Assembly: GCF_025602895.1 (NCBI RefSeq)
Contig: NW_026516205.1
Coordinates: 1 to 64,000 of the forward strand
Length of the DNA stretch: 64,000 nucleotides
Direction of reading: 5' to 3'
Source of the DNA: Polychytrium aggregatum
Lineage: Eukaryota; Chytridiomycota; Chytridiomycetes; Polychytriales
Part shown: positions 26,401 through 39,200 of the stretch, piece by piece
Numbering within the stretch: the first letter of the stretch is position 1
How the letters are laid out: the number at the start of each line of letters is the position of its first letter
The notes under the pieces: generated by a model
Seen by the model: the letters and a program-made list of their open reading frames with translations, nothing else
What the model was told of the DNA's origin: nothing
Database searches by the model: none
Translations under genes and position numbers: made by a program

Positions 26401-27799
26401 GTTTGTTGAGGCTGCTGGACCGACGGATTGGTTGCATTGGCTGTCGTTGCTGTCTTTGATTCCTTCTTGGGTACAGCCTTGGCCGATGACGGCGAACGGT
26501 CGATTTTTTCCTTCCCCTTGAGAACGACCAGACCCTTGCGTTCGGCCTCTTTCTTCTGGGCCTCAAGGAGGGCCTCTTCGGCCATTTTTTTCTTGATGCT
26601 GGTATCAAAGACACCCAAGAGACGCTCAAAGCGATCAGCAGAGTCGGAAAACTCTCTGGAGAGGTATCCGAGATGGCGCTGAAACACTGGCATCATTCTG
26701 GCAGCGTCATATGAAGTGATGCCTAAACCACGGATAGAGTGCAGCAAGGATCGAGGGAGCAATGAGAGTGAGGAGGCGCGATCCTATCAAGTCCCGACTT
26801 TGCTGATCGAATGCTTCAGGCAACCTACAGAATCGAGACCACCGGGACATCAGCAGCGAGCTTCTCTCCAGAGTCCAGGCGGATTTGTCATTGAAGAAGC
26901 TCAAGAGCATGTGGAAGAGTGCTTCGTGACCAGTCTCGTTCTCGACGTTCCAGTAGTTTTTGAACTAGGTTGACAGAAGCATGGGGGAGGGAGCGAGGCC
27001 GTGTCAGTGCGGATGCAGCCGCAAACGCGATTCGGCATAACACAGATTGTATTGGAGTGAGGGTCGCTACTACCCATCAGCTCATGCCATTCCCCACAAG
27101 CGCGGAACGCCATTGCAGAGAGCACAGCCCCGGGTACCTCGTCTGCGACTTGTTTACTCGCAGGCTGATCGCCGATGGGCTTTGCGCAGGCGAGGATCTC
27201 GTTGAGTTTTTCTTGGCGCATCTGCTTCCATTGCTCGAAGAGCCTTAGAGTTGAAGAGTGGGAGGGAGTAGTCAGGCCAGATCGACAATGAAGCTCATAG
27301 CTGCTGTCTGTCTTGGCAACAGAATTGTGTCCTCCCCTCCACATAAGAATGGCACCCAAGAGCAACCGTGCGCGAATCACCACGACTTACTGAATGGTGG
27401 ATAGCGCAGCCATGCGATCTTTCCTGCCCTCAGTCTGCTGAAAGTCTTTCGAGCGCGAGTCGATCAAGGCGCGGATATCGGAAATGAGCTGTCGAGAGGC
27501 GGATGCCGAGCATTGGTGATGTTAGTACACGCCATACTTGAGCACGAATCTGCATCCACTTTGCCATTGCCATGAAAAATCAACCCGACACGCTGCTATG
27601 TATGCGTTCGAATGGAGCAGCGACTGCTGACGCCTGGACGACGAGGCAAACGAACGCATAGTCAGAGGTGCTGGTGGACGAGCGAGTTGCGCACCTCCTC
27701 CATGCGCTTGTCGAGCATGAAGAGCGTTTCATTGTTGACGCCCTCTTTGAGGTACGCGGGAATCTCAGCCTCGAGCTTTTCCTGCGCAGATTCATCCAT
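14415..27799 (-). CDS. Giant many-exon protein, possibly CCDC162-like (DUF4549 family); function unknown
   Basis: About 40 short exons over 13.4 kb. The first 19 were phased exactly and give 1382 residues: 27799-27695, 27488-27391, 27243-27138, 26964-26829, 26722-26086, 25877-25516, 25363-25260, 25148-24753, 24626-24363, 24006-23769, 23646-23494, 23283-23180, 23095-22982, 22771-22543, 22414-22248, 22153-21763, 21640-21516, 21392-21147, 21085-20915. The last three are 15661-14737, 14646-14579 and 14468-14415. Between them, coding blocks are plain (for example 18657-18460, 17880-17540, 17250-16930, 16875-16490, 16410-16240) but not fully joined. The protein is mostly helical, with charged coiled-coil stretches toward the C-terminus, a Pro/Gln-rich linker (about 26,300-26,500) and a disordered Ser/Pro-rich tail. 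The CCDC162 suggestion is from memory of layout and composition only; it could also be two adjacent genes. Confidence 0.6.
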
Positions 27800-28349
27800 A
27801 TTGCTGCGGTGCTGTTGGCGAACGCGGCGCTACGGGGGCGCCAAACCTGGCTTTGGCTTTGAAGGCAGCGAAGGGGACAACGGAGGCGGTGAGTGCGAAT
27901 GACGGGCCCGAGGATAGATGAGTGTCTAAACGAGGAAAGGAGAGGGCTCGAGCGATTGGCGGACAGATCAAGGGATGGATTGCCGGGCGAAGCGACGGAT
28001 CGCCGGTCGGCAAGCGGATGGGCCGAGTGGGTGTGGGTGCTGCCATCGACCTGAGAGACGCGTTCCCACGCCACTGTGCCAGGCCGTGTCAGCAGCACGA
28101 CACAGAATGCATTGGAATGCGGATGCAGCCGAGAAGCGAGGGCCCTTCTCGCTGCCCTCTCGTGACCCTCTCGCTGCTCTTGTGTCCGGTCACGTTGACG
28201 ACTGGATTTTGGGTTCGCATCGATCTGCATCAGCATCAGCACCCGCCCAGCTTCGTTCTCTGGATCGGTCTGATCGGCTTCTGCCCTGTCTGCAGCCCTC
28301 CGTCACCAACCAGCGCTGTTGCTGCCGTCGTCGCGCCCACCTGTCTGCC
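27800..28349. promoter_or_regulatory. Shared divergent promoter region
   Basis: 550 bases separate the start codons of the giant minus-strand gene and the KHDC4-like gene, so both must be driven from here. No defined element could be recognised. Confidence 0.45.
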
Positions 28350-31107
28350 ATGTCTGATCCTCAGGATCCTCAGGAGCAAGCTCCCAAAATGTAGGGCTGC
28401 GTCGGTACTCCTTGGACATCTCTTTTGTTTCTGACATCCCTCTTGCGGGTCGTGCGTGGGGGGGGGGCCGTGCGGGGCAGTCGCCTGGGACGATCCGCCC
28501 ATGCGCCGGCGACACTCCGTCTACGACGCTCCATATGTGCGCAGCCATGGCGTCTCATTCCGGGCGAGGTCCGTGCGTTATATTCTCGTCTGATCTGTCT
28601 CTCTCTATCTCTTCCCAACATCCCGTGTCCTTTCCACATTCACTTTCTTTCCTCTTGCATGAATCGCGCTGTCTTCGTCTGATCACCCTGCCCTGGCAAA
28701 AGCATCGTGGTCCCAAGGTAGTCGCGCTGTTGTCGGCCGGAGTGACTTGCGTACTAATGTCTCTTGCCCAACGTCTCTTTTGGCGCATCGGTCCGATCTA
28801 CAGTCGGAAGAGAAAGTGGGATGTTACCGAGCCTGATAACACTCTCACCAAAGCTCCCCACACCTCCACAGATGGTGATGGCGACTTCACACCCCGGTCG
28901 CCCCAAACCCAGGCTGCACAGATCTCTGATACGTCAAGCCCCTCGGCGACTGAGCCTGCGAAGAAGGACACGGTCGATCTTGCGACCGAGGCCGCTCAGA
29001 AGATCAACTCGATCCTGGCCGCCAGAGGCGCCGTTCTGCCAAAAGTTGCTCTTCCAGACATCAAGCTCGACCCAGTGGCACCCAAGATCGATCTGGTCGG
29101 TGCACTATCGCGAGGCAGCTTTGTAGCTTGGTCATTTGCCAGATCGGCTGCGGCATCGTGGTTTATGGATTCATGATGGCCCCAACATGCTGTTCGATCC
29201 GCACGCCGGTTGCATTCAAGCGGCTATTCTGACAAACGATGGGGAATATGGGGGTTGTTGTGGGCCCAAACATGTGTGCGACTCTGGCACTCTGACTCGT
29301 TGCTCCTCTCCTTGCTCTGCAGCCTCCCCTGAAAGAGAAGAAGGAGGAGTTTGTCATGGATATTCCCATCAACGATGTCAAGAACCGCTACATCCTTACC
29401 AAGGGAGCTACACAGCTCAAGATCAAGCAGGATACGGGAGCCGAGTAAGTCATTGATGCTCGAGCCTGCGAGCTATCTCTGTTATCTGGCATCAATATCA
29501 AAATCAGCACCGGCATCAGAATCAGCAACAGCATCAGTGGCCGCAGAATTGGTACTGACCGTATGATTGTAATTGGTGCAGTGTCATCACCAGAGGAAAG
29601 TTCTATCCCGACAAGAATCTTGCGACCGACAAAGATCCGGTATGTGTCTTCGTCCCATGGCGATGACTGTTAGGTGTGCAATGCCACACGACCGTCCTTG
29701 CATCAGGACGAACAACAGGCCCCCCCCCATGGATTCAATTTCGCTAACAATGCTCCGTCCCGTCGGACATGGTTTTGCCGAGTCAGCCCCTCTTTCTGCA
29801 CGTCATCGCTCAGGCTCAGGAGGACTTGGACGCTGCTGTCAAGATCATCAACGATTTGATCGACCAGGCCCAGCTCCCGCCACAGGCCGGCGCTCCCTTT
29901 GTGGATCCACCGAGATCGCACCAACCCCGCGAAAGCCTTCCTCCGGTATGACGATGGAAGCGAGTCTGGTTCGAGCACGTCACCTCGCAGTTGCCGCAAT
30001 CTGCAGTATCAGCGGCATCGGTACTGGTCAGAAACAAGAGAGAGACCCGCAGACCACGTTGCTTTGTTGTTGCTAGCTGTCTTTTGGTGGGGAGGGCCGT
30101 TCTCGATGGCAACGTGTCCTATTGGTGTGGTCTGCAAGCATCAGGATCAAGACCCACACCGCGACTGACACAGTGATCCGAACTGCCTCTGCGTCCTCCC
30201 GCTCTTCCTATTCTCCTCCAGCGATCGATGCTCCAGGGCAAAGTGTTTGTCGGCATCGAGCCTGATCGATTCTTCAACGTGCGCGCCAAGATCATCGGAC
30301 CTGGCGGCCAGTACGTCAAGCACATCCAGCAGGAAACAGGAACCAAGGTTCAGCTCAAGGGCCAGGGCTCGGGCTTCACTGAAACAGGCTCGGGGATGGA
30401 GGCCATGGAGCCTCTCCATCTGCATATCACGTAGGTTTGGTGCTCCGCCAGCGTATCGGGTCTCACATCCGGGTCGGTGCGCGAAGTGGGTGTCGTAACC
30501 GGGCCGCAGCGATGTTGGTGCGTTGCCAGTTATCGTATCCGATCGCTGACGCCAATGTGGCTCTAGCGGCCATTCTCAAGAAGCCATCGACGAGGCCGAG
30601 CGCCTGTGCAAGGACTTGATTGATACGGTCCGTGACGAACACGATCGCTATCGCCAGCAGCCACCCCACAGACTGCACAACTCCTATTCATCCGGCGGAC
30701 ACCACCATCCTCCTCCACGATCTCGGTCTGGATACAACCAGCAGCCATACTACGGCGGACCTCCTCCTCCTCCCCCTCATGGCGGCAGTGCCCCTCCTCC
30801 TCCTCCTCCTCCTCACGGCGGCAACCCCTATCCTCCCCCGCCTCCGCCTCCGGGAGGATATAATCCCTACCCACCCGTCTACAATCCCCCGGCGGCCGCA
30901 TCTGGATCTGCATCTGCATCTGCATCTGCATCTGGATACCCCGGATGGTCCGACAACCAGGCAGCGGCAAGCCAGGCCTCGTACTATGGCTACACTGACC
31001 CGAACGCTTACGGCTCATACGGCTATGGCGAATACTCTGCGACTCCATCGTACGGCCACTACCAACAGCCATCGCACGACTCGTCGAACGGCGCATCGCA
31101 GCAATAA
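28350..31107 (+). CDS. KHDC4: KH-domain RNA-binding protein, KHDC4/BLOM7 homologue
   Basis: Seven exons in phase: 28350-28390, 28804-29095, 29323-29444, 29582-29639, 29787-29945, 30222-30430 and 30567-31107 (473 residues). KHDC4 (BLOM7, KIAA0907) binds pre-mRNA and associates with the Prp19 complex in human cells. Diagnostic segments are RKRKWDVTEP near the start, DIPINDVKNRYILTKGATQ with GADVITRGKFYP (first KH-like unit), and LQGKVFVGIEPDRFFNVR, KIIGPGGQYVKHIQQETG and KVQLKGQGSGFTE (second KH unit with its GPGG loop), then SGMEAMEPLHLHI. The C-terminal half of the last exon is low-complexity: His/Pro/Gly repeats (PPPPPPHGG), an SASASASA run and a Tyr/Ser/Gln tail, as in other splicing-associated proteins. 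The exon 2 donor (GTCGGT) is weak, but the frame across it is correct. Confidence 0.87.
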
Positions 31108-31391
31108 GCGGCGTCGCCGCAGCACCGTCATTTGCATATTATCCGGAGCTATCCGTTGAGCCACAAACACAGCAATCGCAACCCTTTTTCTCGCTGCCCG
31201 GACCGAAAGATTTGTGGTGCCATGTGGTTTAGTCTGTTTTGAACCAGGAGGCGATACTACCTCCCCGCTTGAATCGACTCGCCGAACTTGATGCGGATGC
31301 GCTCAAGTCACTCAGGACATGGCGAGCCAGGCATTTGTGCGTTTGTTCTCGACGGGCTATCTGTCTCCGATGACTCGTCTGCGCGCACTCT

Positions 31392-32533
31392 CTACGACGA
31401 ATAAAGCCTCTTGGCAAGCACATATTCAAGTATTTCCTGGGAAACGAGTTTTCTGAGATGCGTCAACTCGGCTTGAAGCTGCTCAGCGATACTGGTGTTG
31501 GATTCGGATGCATCAGAAGCAAGTCGATGGTACTGCTGAAAAGCCTCTCTGGCCCGGGTGCTGGAGATGGTGGTGGCGAGCGGATCCCAGTTGACAATCT
31601 CCAGGACAGTCTCCACAAATCCGCAAGATCGTGCCAGCTCGAACACCGGGGAGGTGTTGAATCCAGATGCATGGGCGACCGGTACGGACTCAGTTGCGCG
31701 CGGAGCGTAAATCAGGGTGCTCTGCTTGAAGAACTCGCGAAACAGCACAGGCATCGATCCTGGTGGATAGTATTTGGGGTCGACGAAGCGGACGAGGGTA
31801 TCGACCCCCATGGCAAAGAACAGCCGCGGCGACACTGATTCCGCCGGCGCACTGATCGAGCTGAAGAATTGGTGGAGGCTTTTGGATTTGTCGATAAATC
31901 GGCCTGGGAGGGGAGGGGAGAAAAGCCCCATCGAGTGAGCGAGAAAGACTGCAGATATCGGAAACAGAGGACAAGCGACTGTGCTGCATGCATATGCACG
32001 GGCACTGGATATGCCGGTCGTCTTGCCGGCGGCCCTCCGATCGCGGTTGTCCATACAAGTGTCTGCATCCTACCTGACGCAGTCGTTGCGACGATGAATA
32101 TTGTCGCTGGGAAGTGTCGCGAGAGCTGGGCCGCGGAGGCCTTGAGCATATCAATGCGGTCGCTGACCGACGCCCCCGATATGTGGGGCTTGTCGACATT
32201 GTTCGCCGTGAAGAGCAGAACAGCATATTCGAAAGGCTCGCAGCGGACGGGGGTACGGATAGCACCAGGGTCGCTTGGGTCGCCAGCGGCGAGGACAAGG
32301 CTGCCAGAGCAGGCCGTGCGGATATACTGGAGATGTGCCAGCGTCGGCGGGTTGAAGGAGGAGTCCAAAACGAAGACACGGGCAGGGTGACTCTGTTGAT
32401 GATAATCGAGTTAGCATGCGGAGGGAGCCCAGAGTCATGCTGTGCTGGGGGGTCGCGATTGGGCGACAGCGACCTTCCACACGGATCGATCGGTCGAGGC
32501 ATAGTGCAGGACAAAGGACGGGTCTGCCGACAT
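31392..32533 (-). CDS. POF1: Nicotinamide mononucleotide adenylyltransferase-like protein, POF1 type
   Basis: A nucleotidyltransferase of the NMNAT fold; POF1-type proteins are probable NAD+ salvage enzymes joining NMN to the adenylyl group of ATP. Exons 32533-32474, 32392-32074 and 31948-31392 give 311 residues in phase. The first motif reads VLDSSFNPPTLAH, the NPPTxxH form of the (H/T)xxH nucleotide-binding motif. The C-terminal ISSTRAR fits the ISxTxxR signature that holds the ATP phosphates. Between them, FAMGVDTLVRFVDPKYY is the expected substrate-loop region. The acceptor of exon 3 is ambiguous: a second acceptor at 31903 is in the same phase and would remove 15 residues. The first intron donor (GTCGCT) is weak. 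Family is likely; the exact substrate is inference. Confidence 0.78.
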
Positions 32534-33213
32534 GGCTGGGGCCAGCGGGAGATGTGAGATGCGAGAGCGAGGCGATACCCCAGGAAGATTGGCGCTCAGA
32601 AAGACAGATGCGTCTCCAGGAATCGAACCTGGGCCGGTGGATGCGACGGTCGCACAGCGCACGCTGTGTCGCACAGATCACGCACACAAGCCACACAAGC
32701 CACGCCGGCCACGAGTCATCCACACGCACTGTGGACTATTTCGGCTCGGGCGGGCTGAAGGGCACTGCACGTGGAGTCTGTTGTGCTGCGCTGTGTGTTG
32801 CTGCGTTGTTGCTGTGTGTTGTTGTGCTGCCGCTTGTTGGCCGTCCTTTGGCTGTCCTTTGGCCGCTGGCTGTCCTTTGGCTGTGCTGCTCCCGACTGTG
32901 CTGCTTCCGGCTGTCGCTGGCGTTATTTTTGGCTCTTCCCGCTCTGTCTGGCCTGGCTGGGTTTTGCCTCCGAGCCCGGCAGCGAAAGCAAAAGCTCGTC
33001 CACGAAAGCCCGCCTATTCCTCGCACTTTGCGCTCTCTCCCGTCCAGGCACCGTCTCCGTGCCCACAACCTGCCGTCTCGCTGAGCTCGGGTCCAATCGC
33101 CTGCACGTCCTCTCCGTTGCATCGCACTTCGCGGCCCGTCGCCATCGCTGTTCCGAGTGCATATCCGGCTGCTGCTCCATGCAGTCCTTTCCCGGACTCG
33201 CTTCGTCGTCCAG
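32534..33213. promoter_or_regulatory. Divergent intergenic region between POF1-like and coiled-coil gene
   Basis: 680 bases of low-complexity sequence containing runs of GCTGTGTTG/TGTCCTTTGGCTG-like repeats at 32,780-32,910. Open frames here are compositional. It probably carries both promoters and the leader of the 33214 gene. Confidence 0.4.
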
Positions 33214-36200
33214 CATGATTGGTGAGTCCCCGGAATCGCCCCCAATCGCCTTCCCCCATTTGCCTTCAATCGACCTCAATCACCTCCAATTGCCCTGAAT
33301 CACACTTCCAGCCGCCGCTTCCCAATCGCCCACAATCACCCTCAGTCTCCCCCCCCCGCCAATTGCTGCTGTCGCTGCGCTGCATTCTTTGCTTCAGTCA
33401 TGAAAGCATTCCGCATGCTCTGATGTGCGATCGCTGCAGAGTATCAAGCGCTGCGGCATTCGCTGTGGTGCTTATCCGTCATCGCTTTGCTGGCGTCGCC
33501 GTTGCCGTTCTCGGCTTGGGTGCTTTTGTGCATTGCTGACGCCTCCCACATCCTCAGTCCCGAACGATTCTTCCCACGACCACGACCAAGACCATCGGCC
33601 CTCTAATGCCAGTTTGCCGGCCACTCTGTCTCGGTCGGTGCGGGAATCGCCCTCCCCGTCCGTCCACCCGCGACTCCAGCGCCGCTTTTCAGAGCATATC
33701 GACCAAATTCACTCCCGCATCTCGCCTTATGCCTCTCAGTCTCTGCGCTCCTCGCATCAACGACCCACACAGCCCCTCGACTACTACTCTTCACATGGCG
33801 ATGACCGCTTGATGTCGCACTACAGCTCAGACCTTCCCGATGCTGCGTCGTTTGACTCATACAATCGCGACCTGGGCTCGTCGCTGCGATCGTCCTACTC
33901 CCACGACCTGAAGGCCTCCATCCATTCATACTACAGCGACTCAACAAACCCGCCACCCCGCCGAAAGGAGCTCGCTCCATCGGCCACGCTCGAGTCCATC
34001 TACGGCAGCACCTCGGATCTCAATCTGGCGCCGTATGGTTCCCTGGTGACTGGCGCCCCGGATCTCCTGGACGACTATGGCTACAGTCGCCCGGCCGTCC
34101 CAGGCGATGACCATCGTAGCTTCATCATCCACGACGATGCCGAGAACGACGCCGTCGTCGACTACGAGACTCGTCCAAAGTCACTCATTGAGCGCCTACG
34201 GCACCAATCCGAGATCTCAAATATGCAGCTGGCCGAGATCGAGCGGCTCGAGATCGAAAACACCAAGCTTGCCGAGCACAACGATATCCTGGTCGTGGAC
34301 CTGCAGACCAAGGACAGCGCCATCCAGGATCTCAGCCAAGTCATTGAGCATTTCAAGCGCGACATTGAGCACCTCAAGGACCAGCACCGTAAGATCGAGG
34401 ATACGAATATGGCTCTTCTCGAGAAGAAGGAAATCGAAATCGAAGCCCTGAAGGACGAAAATGACAACCTCACCATCCGAGTCATGGAGTCCGAGCGTCG
34501 CGCCTATGCTGAATCGGCTGGCTCGCGTTCCGCCGGCCCAGTCGGCGTTGATGGAGCCGACGAACTCGACGCTGCCGTCGCTTCTTCCTCGGATGTGGCT
34601 TTGGCCTTGGCACCAGAAAGCACCCTCACCAGCGACAACCACGAGCTTTCGATGAAGCTGCAGAGCTCCATTCTTCGCTACCGCGAAACGGTCGCTACTC
34701 GGGACGAGACCATCGAACTGCTCCGCCAAGACAACGAGCAGCTGATCGCCGAGTTGCATCGCATGCAGAACCAGCAGCCGCTCACGAGCGATTCACCCGA
34801 CGGCTTCAGTCGCGAGGGCATCATCGAGTCGATGCATCTCCAGATTGAGTCGCTTGAGAACGAGCTTCGCCAGGTGAAGGCCGAGGCACTCAACCTCATG
34901 TCGCAGTCCAAGTCGCAGTTTGCAGAACACCAAGCCAAGTTCCTGGCAAACGAAGAGGAGAAGCGCATCCTTCGCGACGAAAACCGGTACTATGCTCACC
35001 AGAACCAGCAGCTGAACGAGAAGGTCGTGTCGCTGTCAAAGTCCTTGAGGCACCAGACCGAGCAAGCTCTGTATGCTGCCTCTCAGGCCACCAGCTCATC
35101 CGGCCATGCTGCCTCGGCCTCCAGCGAGTACTACGCCGGCGCGCCCAATCTACAGCTCTCCATTGTCCAGCTTGCCTTGCAAGATCGCCCCTCGCGACCC
35201 AGCGAGATCGCCCTGTCGTCGTCCAATGAGCAGATTGCCTCGGAGCTGTCGCTGTTAGGCCCGAACGAATCGAGCCTCCTCGATGGGTTCGTCGATGCGG
35301 CTGGCGAAGACACTGTCGTGATTCGCGACGTGAACGCAAGCGCCGAGGAGATGGATTCGCTCTATGCCGAAGTCGAAAGACTGCGACACTCTGTGCAGAT
35401 CCACGAGGGCGAGAATCGTGCATTGCGTGCCGAGCTATTGAACCAGCTTTCGCGAAACAAGGACGACCGTGCCAACGCCCAAGCAGCGAAGCACGGAAGC
35501 AAGGACGAGGCCCGCGGCAAGGACAGAAAGATAGCCAAGCTCGAGGCTCGCATTGCCGAGCTCGAGGGCCAAGTCGATGATCTGCAAAGTGAAGTCCACA
35601 CGCGCTCCACCGAGGGGTCGGTCTTCTTCGAGGAGGCCGAGCGGCTCTCGCGCGAGGTCGAAGTGCATGCTGCTGAAAAGACCGCCCTCTCGGACCAGCT
35701 ATCAACAGCCCATCGTCTGCTCGAAGAGGCCGAGACCGACAGTCGGCAGCTCCGAGCAGAGGTCCTCAACCAAATCAACTCGATCAAAGACAGCCAGTCA
35801 GATATCGAAGCCGAGCGTCTGCTCCATCGGCAGTCCCTGCAGGAGCGCGATCAGAAGATTCAAGAGCTGGAGCGATCGCTGGAGAAAGCACATGCGCGAA
35901 CCGAGTCGTTGCAACTCGAGCTTAGGAGCGTCTCCCCCGACTGGTGCAGTCCCCTCGAGCTGGCCAAGTGGGAGAATGAAAAGGAGCAGCTCCTCGAGCG
36001 CCTCAAGACATCCGAAGAAAAGCTTGCGGAAATGCAAGCGATTGTCGTGGCGATCGAACGAGAAAAGTCCGTCCAGATCCAGGCCGCCATGGACGAGATG
36101 GAAGTGAGCCGCTCCAGCCTGCGCGGACAGATGCTCGAGACGGTGTCGGACTACCTCAATCGCCTGGCGGCACAAGAGGCCGAAAAGATGCGTCTTCAGG

Positions 36201-39200
36201 ACCGGCTCTTGGAAGCCGAGCGCAAATGCAAGCAGCTCGAAGTCAGCCTGGAATCGCAGGTCGCCAAGCTCAAGAAGCAGCATCAGAAGGCGCAGAGCCT
36301 TCTTGAAGTCAAGCACGAGCAGACTGTCCTACAGCTCGAGCACGAGCGACTCGAGTTTGAGCTGCGCGTCCAGCAGCTCGAGCTCTCCCTCGCCGAAGTC
36401 AGCGACATGCTCGCCGCCAAGAGCAACGAGCACGACCAACTCGTTGCCGCCCATCGAGACGCGCAATCCAGCTCACTGAAGGCCATCCAAGACATCGAAG
36501 CTGCCATGAAGCAGATTTCTGACGAAGCACAGACGACCATCAAGCAACTCCATCTCTGCGAATCGCTGCTTGAGGAGAAGGAAGCCCAGCTGTCGAATCT
36601 ACAGGAGCAGCACGCGCGTGATAAGGAGCTCGCCGAGATCCAGGTCCGTGAGGAGCTTGCCGCCGTCGTTACGAGTCAGTCAGAGCAGATTGGCAAGCTC
36701 AAGAAAATGGCCGAAAACGTCCTCCGGACTGGCCACGACGAACGCATCGCCAAGGACAAGGAAATCGCCCAGCTCAAGGACGAGGTGAGTGTGCAGTCCA
36801 TCGGCTGTGCTTGCGCATGTCTTGCGGGGTTGTCGTGGAGTGGCTCGGTGTCAGATCCCAGGGCCGTGCACTTGTGCGTCTCATTAATGGTGGCGGTATT
36901 TGTAGATCACTCGCCTCGGCCCATCGAACGACGCTCCCAATCCGGACGCTCTTCCCCACGTTCCTGCTCCGTCGGTCAGCCAAGACGACAGCGTCGACTA
37001 CAAGCTGCTGTGTAAACAGCAGACTCTTGAGCTGGAATCCCTCCGAACCGAGGTACATTCCGCTGCTGCCATTTTGCTCAGCTGGATCGATGTTGCGGCC
37101 GCTTCAGCCATTGTATTTGTCACAGCTGTGATTCATCGCGTGTTCTACTGCGTGAAGCTGATTTGACCGCTGAGCAATTGTATTCTCTCCGTCTATATCA
37201 TGCTTGTAGCTCAAATGCATCCAAAGCCAGACATCGGAGGAATCAATACCGCCGCGCGCCTTGGACGGCGCCCCAGTCGGTGTCGAGGTTCCAGCGTCCC
37301 ATGAGCCACTGGATCAATGTACCGTCGTCTCTGGTCAGGAGCGGCCTGTTCCTTCCGAAGCCTCCTCCGACATGTTTGCCCAGCTCAACACCCTCACCGA
37401 GTCCAACCGGGCTCTCAGCGTGGCCCTCCTCGATGCCCAGAGACGATACGACGAGGCTCAGCAAGCCGTCAAGGCCACCGAAGAAACCTCCAAGGGCATT
37501 GTCGACTCGTTCGAGAAGGAGATTGCGCTCTACCAGAACCTTGGCCAAACCCTGCAGGCACGCACCGACACTGTCGAAATGGAGAACGCTGCCTTGCGCG
37601 AGACGGCGCGCGCCCTCGAGGTCCGGCTCCGGTCCGCCAGCGAGCTTGCCGAGAGTCTGCAAATGCGTCTCACGCTCCAGGACTCGGTCGTCCTCAAGCT
37701 GAGCACACTCTCGGAAGAAAACAACAGACATATCACCTCTCTCCAAAATGCAGCCGATGCCCTCCGCTCAGGCCAGGACGAGGCCCGCACCTTGGTTGCT
37801 CTGAAGACCAGCGAGATCTCGCAGCTCCAAGTGCTGATCAAGAACCGCGAAGATCAGCTCGAGCAGCTTCAGACGTCGCACCAACAAACTCTTGCCGCGA
37901 TGGAGCAAACCTTGGGCCAGGCCACACATGCTGTTGAGGAGCGCGATGCTCATATCCAGTCTCTCGCAGCCGAGTGCGACCAGCTTCACGCACAGGTCAA
38001 GGCGCTCCTTGAAGCTTCCGAGGGAGTGAAGCACCGGAACGGTCTCTTGGAGATTGCCAACGAAAAGCTCAGGCTGGCGGCCGACAACGCCTCCCGGCGC
38101 ATGAGCGAGGTTGGCCAGCTTCATGGCCGCGAGCTCGCCGAGAAACAAGGTCAGATCCTGGAACTGGAGCAGCAGCTCGGAGCCCTGCTCCCGATGAACG
38201 CAGATCTCCGGAGCAGCACAACGATTTCGCGACTGCAGAGCCGGGTCGAAGAGCTGGCGCTTCTGTGGAACACCGAGCAGTCCAAAAACCAGGCTCTCAA
38301 CGAGCAAATGAGCATCATGAACGACGAGATTCTTGAGCTTGCCTCCAAGCACGAGCTTCATCTCGAGACCGCCCAGGCGAAGCAGGCCCTCGAGCAAGAG
38401 TTTATCGAAAGCCTGGATCTGATCCAGCACCTGGAGGTCCAGCTCAACGAGCTTCGGGCCCGACTCTCGACTACCGAACAAGGACAAGAGCAAGGGCCAA
38501 GCACCGACAATTGGCCAGCCTCGAGCCTCTCCTCTGCTGCGTCTATCCCTGGTGCCGCCGGGCTTGCTGGCACATCCGATCCTCCTTCGGGCGCCGTCTC
38601 AGTTACCCATCGCACGGCAGGCACTGCACGCGTCCCTCACTGTGGACCAAGACGCGACCAAGAGGACAGTCAATTTGGCGTCGATGTAGCCTCGAGAGAG
38701 ACCGCCGTGTGGCAACAAGCCCTCGAAAGCACAATCCAGAGCACCGCCCAGACTATTCAGCAACAACAGAGCGTCATTGCTGGCCATGAGACCGAGATCC
38801 GCGCTCTCTTGGCGCGCAATGACGAGCTCGAGCAGCAAGTGGCGTTCCTCAAGATGCAGAGTCAGGCTGCGGCAGAATGTCAGCAGACACAGGCCCATAT
38901 TTTGGCCACCATCGCAGAAGAGCGGCAGCAGCTCGAGTCGCAACTCGAAGCTATCAAGGGTAGAACTACCGGAAGTGCGGGTGCCCCGATCTCGGACGAA
39001 GAAAAGGACGAGCTCGCGGCCACGGTCAGGTGTCTCGCCAAGGCTCTCTCTGCCTCTCAGCTCCAGCTCGACGAGCTTCAGCATCAATTGGATCAGGTCC
39101 CGCAAGTACCGTGCGCTTCTGAGCCCGAGACCGTCGCTGCGTGTGCCGACGCCGATGCTTTGAACGAGCTCAGCCAGGCAAATCAAGAGATCCACAGGGA

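Noticed and set aside
32608-32683. tRNA-like sequence on the minus strand with a perfect B-box/T-arm (GGTTCGATTCC between CCAGG and CCTGG)
   Set aside because: The acceptor stem pairs in only five of seven positions, no A-box/D-arm is present and no 5-bp stem with a 7-nt anticodon loop can be drawn. It may be a tRNA-derived scrap, but I would not call a tRNA.
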